A DNA stretch of 64,000 nt, taken from contig NZ_LMRZ01000001.1 of assembly GCF_001428305.1 (NCBI RefSeq), forward strand, positions 62,289 through 126,288. The letters run 5' to 3'. A model generated the notes under the pieces. It was given only the letters and a program-made list of their open reading frames with translations. It did no database searches and was not told the DNA's origin. Position numbers and translations under genes: made by a program. Positions 60,790-64,000 of the stretch are shown here, one piece after another (position 1 is the first letter of the stretch; each line of letters begins with the position of its first letter). The DNA comes from Janibacter sp. Soil728 (lineage in GTDB: Bacteria > Actinomycetota > Actinomycetes > Actinomycetales > Dermatophilaceae).

Positions 60790-61656
60790 ATGGACCGCAC
60801 GCACGACTTCGAGGTCGAGCGGCCACGACTGACCGCTCTGGCGACCAGGATCCTCAGCGACCACACCGAAGCAGAAGACATCGTGCAGCAGGCCTGGCTG
60901 CGGCTGCACGGCACGGACACCGACATCGAGTCGCTGCCCGCCTGGCTGACCACCGTCACCACCCGCCTGTGCCTCGACCGCCTCAAGTCACGAACACCTC
61001 TGCCGCACAGCGAGATCGAGCCCGGCGAGACCACCCCGGACATCGCCGACGACGTCGTCCTCGCGGACACCGTCGGCGTCGCCCTCCAGGCCGTCATCGA
61101 GCGGCTCACCCCCGGCGAGCGCGTCGCCTTCGTCCTGCACGACAGCTTCGGCTTCGACTTCGCCACCATCGCGGCGATCCTCGACACCACCCCGGCTGCG
61201 GCCCGCAAGCTCGCCTCGCGCGCGCGGGGGAAGGTGCGGGCTCGCTCCCTTCGCGGCTCGGCCGCGGACGGCCTCGCACCTCAGGGAGCGGGGAGAAGCG
61301 ACTGGGAGGTCGTCGACGCCTTCATGGCGGCCGCCCGCGGAGGTGACTTCGACTCCCTTCTCGCCCTGCTCGCACCCGACGCGGCCATCACCGCTGACGC
61401 CGCAGCCATCGCCACCGGCACCCCCGAGCGGATCGACGGCCGGCAGCAGATCGCCGAGTTCTTCAACGGCAGCGCACACTCTGCCCTCGCCGTGCTCGTC
61501 GACGAGCGCCCCGCCGCCGCGTGGTTCCTCAAGGGCGAGGCCAAGGTGCTCTTCGACTTCACCCTCGAGGACGGTCAGGTCTGCGGCATCACCTTCCGCG
61601 CCGACCCCGAGGTGCTCGCCCGGGTCACCCGTCGCACCGACACCCGACGCGACTGA
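60790..61656 (+). CDS. ECF sigma factor with SnoaL-like C-terminal domain (ECF41/SigJ-like), 288 aa
   Basis: Sigma-2 region: FEVERPRLTALATRILSDHT, EDIVQQAWLRL. Sigma-4 region: LTPGERVAFVLHDSFGFDFA and LDTTPAAARKLASRARGKV. The remaining 120 residues are a SnoaL/NTF2-like domain (DAFMAAARGGDFDSLLALLA). In ECF41 sigma factors this extension controls activity in place of a classical anti-sigma (established for the family). ATG 60790 follows GAGAGG. It is followed after 64 bp by the DUF1059 gene, a possible target. Confidence 0.92.
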   Translation: MDRTHDFEVERPRLTALATRILSDHTEAEDIVQQAWLRLHGTDTDIESLPAWLTTVTTRLCLDRLKSRTPLPHSEIEPGETTPDIADDVVLADTVGVALQAVIERLTPGERVAFVLHDSFGFDFATIAAILDTTPAAARKLASRARGKVRARSLRGSAADGLAPQGAGRSDWEVVDAFMAAARGGDFDSLLALLAPDAAITADAAAIATGTPERIDGRQQIAEFFNGSAHSALAVLVDERPAAAWFLKGEAKVLFDFTLEDGQVCGITFRADPEVLARVTRRTDTRRD

Positions 61657-61720
61657 GCGTCACATCCGCACCTCCCCGCTCGTCAACACTGCACCGACAC
61701 ACCCGCACAGGAGACACGAC

Positions 61721-61957
61721 ATGAAGACCATGACCTGCCGACAGCTCGGTGGCCCCTGCGACCTGGCCCACCGGGGCGAGAGCGCCGACGACGTCATCAA
61801 CGCCCAGGACCAGCACCTCAAGGCGATGGAGAAGGAGGGCGACGCAGCCCACCAGCCGGCCCGCAGCGAGATGAAGAAGCGCTGGCTGCGCCCGCGCAAG
61901 GCACTGGGTTGGTACAACGCCACCAAGGCGACCTTCGCCGACCTGCCGCAGGACTGA
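61721..61957 (+). CDS. DUF1059-like small protein, 78 aa
   Basis: MKTMTCRQLGGPCDLAHRGE, followed by DDVINAQDQHLKAMEKEGDA, matches the small DUF1059-type pattern. Two Cys (CRQLGGPC) and His residues could bind a metal. ATG 61721 has AGGAG seven bases upstream. ECF41 clusters often contain small COE-type carboxymuconolactone decarboxylase or DUF proteins as targets. The order here, sigma factor then this gene, fits. Ends at a strong terminator. Confidence 0.8.
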   Translation: MKTMTCRQLGGPCDLAHRGESADDVINAQDQHLKAMEKEGDAAHQPARSEMKKRWLRPRKALGWYNATKATFADLPQD

Positions 61958-61974
61958 GACCGCACCACCCCAGC

Positions 61975-62007
61975 GACGAAGGGAGGGCCCCGCGCCCTCC
62001 CTTCGTC
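61975..62007 (+). terminator. Strong hairpin containing the CGAAGGG motif
   Basis: GACGAAGGGAGGGC (61975-61988) and its complement (61994-62007) form a perfect 14-bp stem with a 5-nt loop. It lies 17 bp after the DUF1059 stop. The stem contains CGAAGGG, the same core seen in the nested hairpin at 5631-5734. Confidence 0.75.
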
Positions 62008-62129
62008 AGCCGCTCGGCGACCCTCGTCTCATTCGCGGTGCAGGCGCCCTGCCGGCCGGTTACCGTCGAGTCACGTGTTCACCAACGGCGGTGCTGCGGG
62101 ATACCTGTGCCGCCCGGGAGGTCCCTGTC

Positions 62130-63827
62130 ATGCACCCCAGTCGTCGTTCCCTCCTCGCTGGTGCCGGTGGCGCCGCGGCTCTCGCCGCGCTGCCCACCAG
62201 CGCCCAGACCCTGTCGATACCGGGCGTCCCGATACCGGACCTCACGGGCCCTGTGGACACACTGGGCTCCACGGGCGCCCTGAGGCCCAGCGACCGGACG
62301 GCGCACCTCGCGCACCAGGCCGCCGTCCCCGAGATCTTCCAGGCGCCCAGGCCGGTCGCCTCGCACACCGACGTCATCGTCATCGGGACCGGCTTCGGCG
62401 CCAGCGTCAGTGCGCTGCGCCTGGGCCAGGCCGGAGCCCGCGTCGCGATGCTCGAGCGCGGCTCCCGCTGGCCGCACGACCCGTGGCGACGCATCCACGC
62501 ATCCGACACCGCGCTCGACGGCCGAGGCGTCTGGCACAAGCGCAGCATCAAGGACCTGCTCGGGCTCGCGCACCCGGTCGACAAGTTCGGCGGGGTCCTC
62601 GACGACACGATCTACGAGCACCTGCGGGTGTGGCGCGGAGCAGCGGTCGGCGGTGGCTCCGTCGTCTTCACCGGTGTGCTCCTCGAGCCGCCCAAGGAGT
62701 ACTTCGAGCACCTCTTCGGCAGCACCGTCAGCCAGCGCGAGATGCACGAGAAGTGGTACCCCAAGGCCCGCACGATGCTCAACGCCTCGCCGATGCCCGA
62801 CGACATCTACCAGGCTGCCCCCTTCGGCCACTCCCGACGGTGGGACAAGCACGCCCGCACGGCCGGCTACGAGATCGAGCAGCTGGACGGCATCTGGGAC
62901 TGGGACGTCGTGCGCAAGGAGCTGCAGGGTCGCTCGCGCCGCTCGGCCACGATCGGTGAGAGCAACTACGGCAACGCCAACGGCGCCAAGTGGGACCTCA
63001 CCCTCAACTACCTGCCCGCGGCCGAGGCCACCGGCAAGGTCACCGTCCACCACTGGCACGTCGTCGACCGCATCGGCCAGGACCGTCGTGGTCGCTACAC
63101 CGTCGACCTGCGCGTCGTCGACCCCACGGGTCGCGTCCTGCAGGAGCGGACGCTCACCTGCGACCGGCTCGTCCTCGGCGCCGGCAGCGTCGGCACCTCC
63201 GAGCTGCTCGTGCGCGCCAGGGCCGAAGGCACCCTGCGCCATCTCGACGACTCCGTCGGCGAGGGCTTCGGCACCAACGGCGACGCGGCGATGACCCAGT
63301 TCCTCAATCTCTCCCAGGGGCTGGCCCAGGGCTCGCCCTCCGCATCGACGATCCTCGACCGGTCGGGTGACATCCCTGCACGGATGGAGAACTGGTACAC
63401 GCTCGGTCTGCAGGTCAACGCCGGCATCCTCGGCTCGCTCGGCATGGCGATGGACCCGGCCCGCGCGCGCTTCGTCTACAGCGCGGCCAAGGACGGCGTG
63501 ATCCTCGACTGGCCCAAGGACGGCAACCAGGCCGCCGAGGACTCGCTGCGAGCCATGCAGGACAAGATCGCCGAGGCCAACGGTGTCGGCACCGGCGTGC
63601 CGGTCCTCGGTGTGCCCGACGTCGGGACGAGCTTCACCGCGCACCCGCTCGGTGGCGCGGTGATCGGTGAGGCCACAGACTCCTACGGTCGGGTCAAGGG
63701 CCACCGCGGGCTCTACGTCATGGACGGCGCGGCCATCCCCGGCAGCACCGGTACGGCCAACCCCTCGCTGACGATCACCGCCCTGGCCGAGCGCAACATC
63801 GCGAGGGTCATCGCCGACGGGCGGTAG
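62130..63827 (+). CDS. Tat-exported GMC oxidoreductase, cholesterol-oxidase-like, 565 aa
   Basis: ATG 62130 has GGGAGG eight bases upstream and starts a Tat signal (SRRSLLAGAGGAAALAAL). The FAD motif is VIGTGFGASVSALRLGQAG, and the C-terminus has HPLGGAVIGEATDSYGRVKG ... LYVMDGAAIPGSTGTANPSL ... ALAERNIARVIA, closely following the class I cholesterol oxidases of Streptomyces and Brevibacterium. The likely reaction is oxidation and isomerisation of 3-beta-hydroxysterols with O2. The exact substrate is not certain. The Cys of the usual HPLGGC is Ala here. A GC-rich hairpin follows (63884-63912). Confidence 0.85.
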   Translation: MHPSRRSLLAGAGGAAALAALPTSAQTLSIPGVPIPDLTGPVDTLGSTGALRPSDRTAHLAHQAAVPEIFQAPRPVASHTDVIVIGTGFGASVSALRLGQAGARVAMLERGSRWPHDPWRRIHASDTALDGRGVWHKRSIKDLLGLAHPVDKFGGVLDDTIYEHLRVWRGAAVGGGSVVFTGVLLEPPKEYFEHLFGSTVSQREMHEKWYPKARTMLNASPMPDDIYQAAPFGHSRRWDKHARTAGYEIEQLDGIWDWDVVRKELQGRSRRSATIGESNYGNANGAKWDLTLNYLPAAEATGKVTVHHWHVVDRIGQDRRGRYTVDLRVVDPTGRVLQERTLTCDRLVLGAGSVGTSELLVRARAEGTLRHLDDSVGEGFGTNGDAAMTQFLNLSQGLAQGSPSASTILDRSGDIPARMENWYTLGLQVNAGILGSLGMAMDPARARFVYSAAKDGVILDWPKDGNQAAEDSLRAMQDKIAEANGVGTGVPVLGVPDVGTSFTAHPLGGAVIGEATDSYGRVKGHRGLYVMDGAAIPGSTGTANPSLTITALAERNIARVIADGR

Positions 63828-63883
63828 GACGCAGAGAACACGCGAGGCGAAGGGGGCGGCCGCGCCACCCCCGTAGTCTGGTC

Positions 63884-63912
63884 GGGCCCCGGGACCCACC
63901 GTCCCGGGGCCC
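63884..63912 (+). terminator. Long GC hairpin before the last gene
   Basis: GGGCCCCGGGAC (63884-63895) and GTCCCGGGGCCC (63901-63912) form a perfect 12-bp stem around CCACC. Terminator for the GMC gene or a leader structure for the next gene; no U-run follows. Confidence 0.55.
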
Positions 63913-63942
63913 AGCTGTCACCCACCCCCGGACGGATCCCTC

Positions 63943-64000
63943 GTGAGCACCGCCATGCCTCCCGCCACCGACACCACGACCCCGGACCCCTCCGTCCGGG
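63943..64000 (+). CDS. Start of next gene, truncated by window edge
   Basis: GTG 63943, after GGACGGATCCCTC, opens a frame beginning VSTAMPPATDTTTPDPSVR that reaches the window end. Only 19 residues are visible. The Thr/Pro-rich start ending DPSVR is a pattern I associate with actinobacterial succinate-semialdehyde dehydrogenases, but this is too little to name it. Confidence 0.45.
   Translation, partial: MSTAMPPATDTTTPDPSVR

Overview
The window is high-GC DNA with GTG/TTG starts, many ATGA/GTGA overlaps and Shine-Dalgarno sites close to GGAGG. Gene content (ECF41 sigma factor, SARP-type regulator, DUF222-HNH protein, mycobacterial-style malic enzyme, cholesterol-oxidase-like enzyme) indicates a chromosome of an actinobacterium, plausibly Intrasporangiaceae-like. 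The genus is inference only. No rRNA, tRNA or CRISPR array was seen.

Left core (1-10.4 kb): an overlapping catabolic operon of GH3 beta-glucosidase (cut by the window edge), one polypeptide carrying two hormone-sensitive-lipase hydrolase domains, and a small SGNH-like hydrolase; then, on the minus strand, a fructosamine-kinase-like protein and an ACT-malic enzyme. An AbiE-type toxin-antitoxin module, with intact antitoxin and broken toxin, sits between two 28-bp direct repeats. A P-loop ATPase follows.

Accessory island (about 10.4-36.6 kb): AT-richer and depleted in the CGAAGGGG octamer common in the flanks. Its first part (10.6-17.4 kb) is a string of single accessory genes (epimerase, two methyltransferases, HEAT protein, glycosyltransferase, a small repeat protein with a collagen-like tail, a coiled-coil TIR protein), with three related stem-loop repeat elements in the gaps. 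Next come minus-strand genes that look like DNA repair or defence: HIRAN-like/TPR protein, HAD-domain protein, DEDDh exonuclease-BRCT-zinc protein with a coupled partner, and an OGG-fold protein. Then comes a complete Tn7-like transposition operon (tnsA, tnsB, tnsC, tniQ, tniQ, all overlapping, preceded by a leader ORF). Its apparent cargo is a 1385-aa nuclease-STAND NTPase and a PD-(D/E)XK nuclease protein. The transposon ends were not found.

Right core (36.7-64 kb): MazEF-like pair coupled to a zinc alcohol dehydrogenase, DHFR-like reductase, acyl-CoA synthetase, VOC protein, DUF222-HNH protein, SDR, a very large MFS-cNMP-patatin fusion, a tandem cyclase-homology/NTPase/TPR protein, a secreted protein, a BBE-type flavin oxidase next to a SARP-like regulator, a receiver-like/flavin oxidoreductase fusion, a LysR regulator divergent from a small membrane protein, an ECF41 sigma factor with a DUF1059 protein, and a Tat-exported cholesterol-oxidase-like GMC enzyme. 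A further gene starts at the right edge.

The most interesting parts are the Tn7-like element with candidate defence cargo, the divergent TIR/collagen-tailed pair, the repeat elements between accessory genes, and the repeat-bounded AbiE module.
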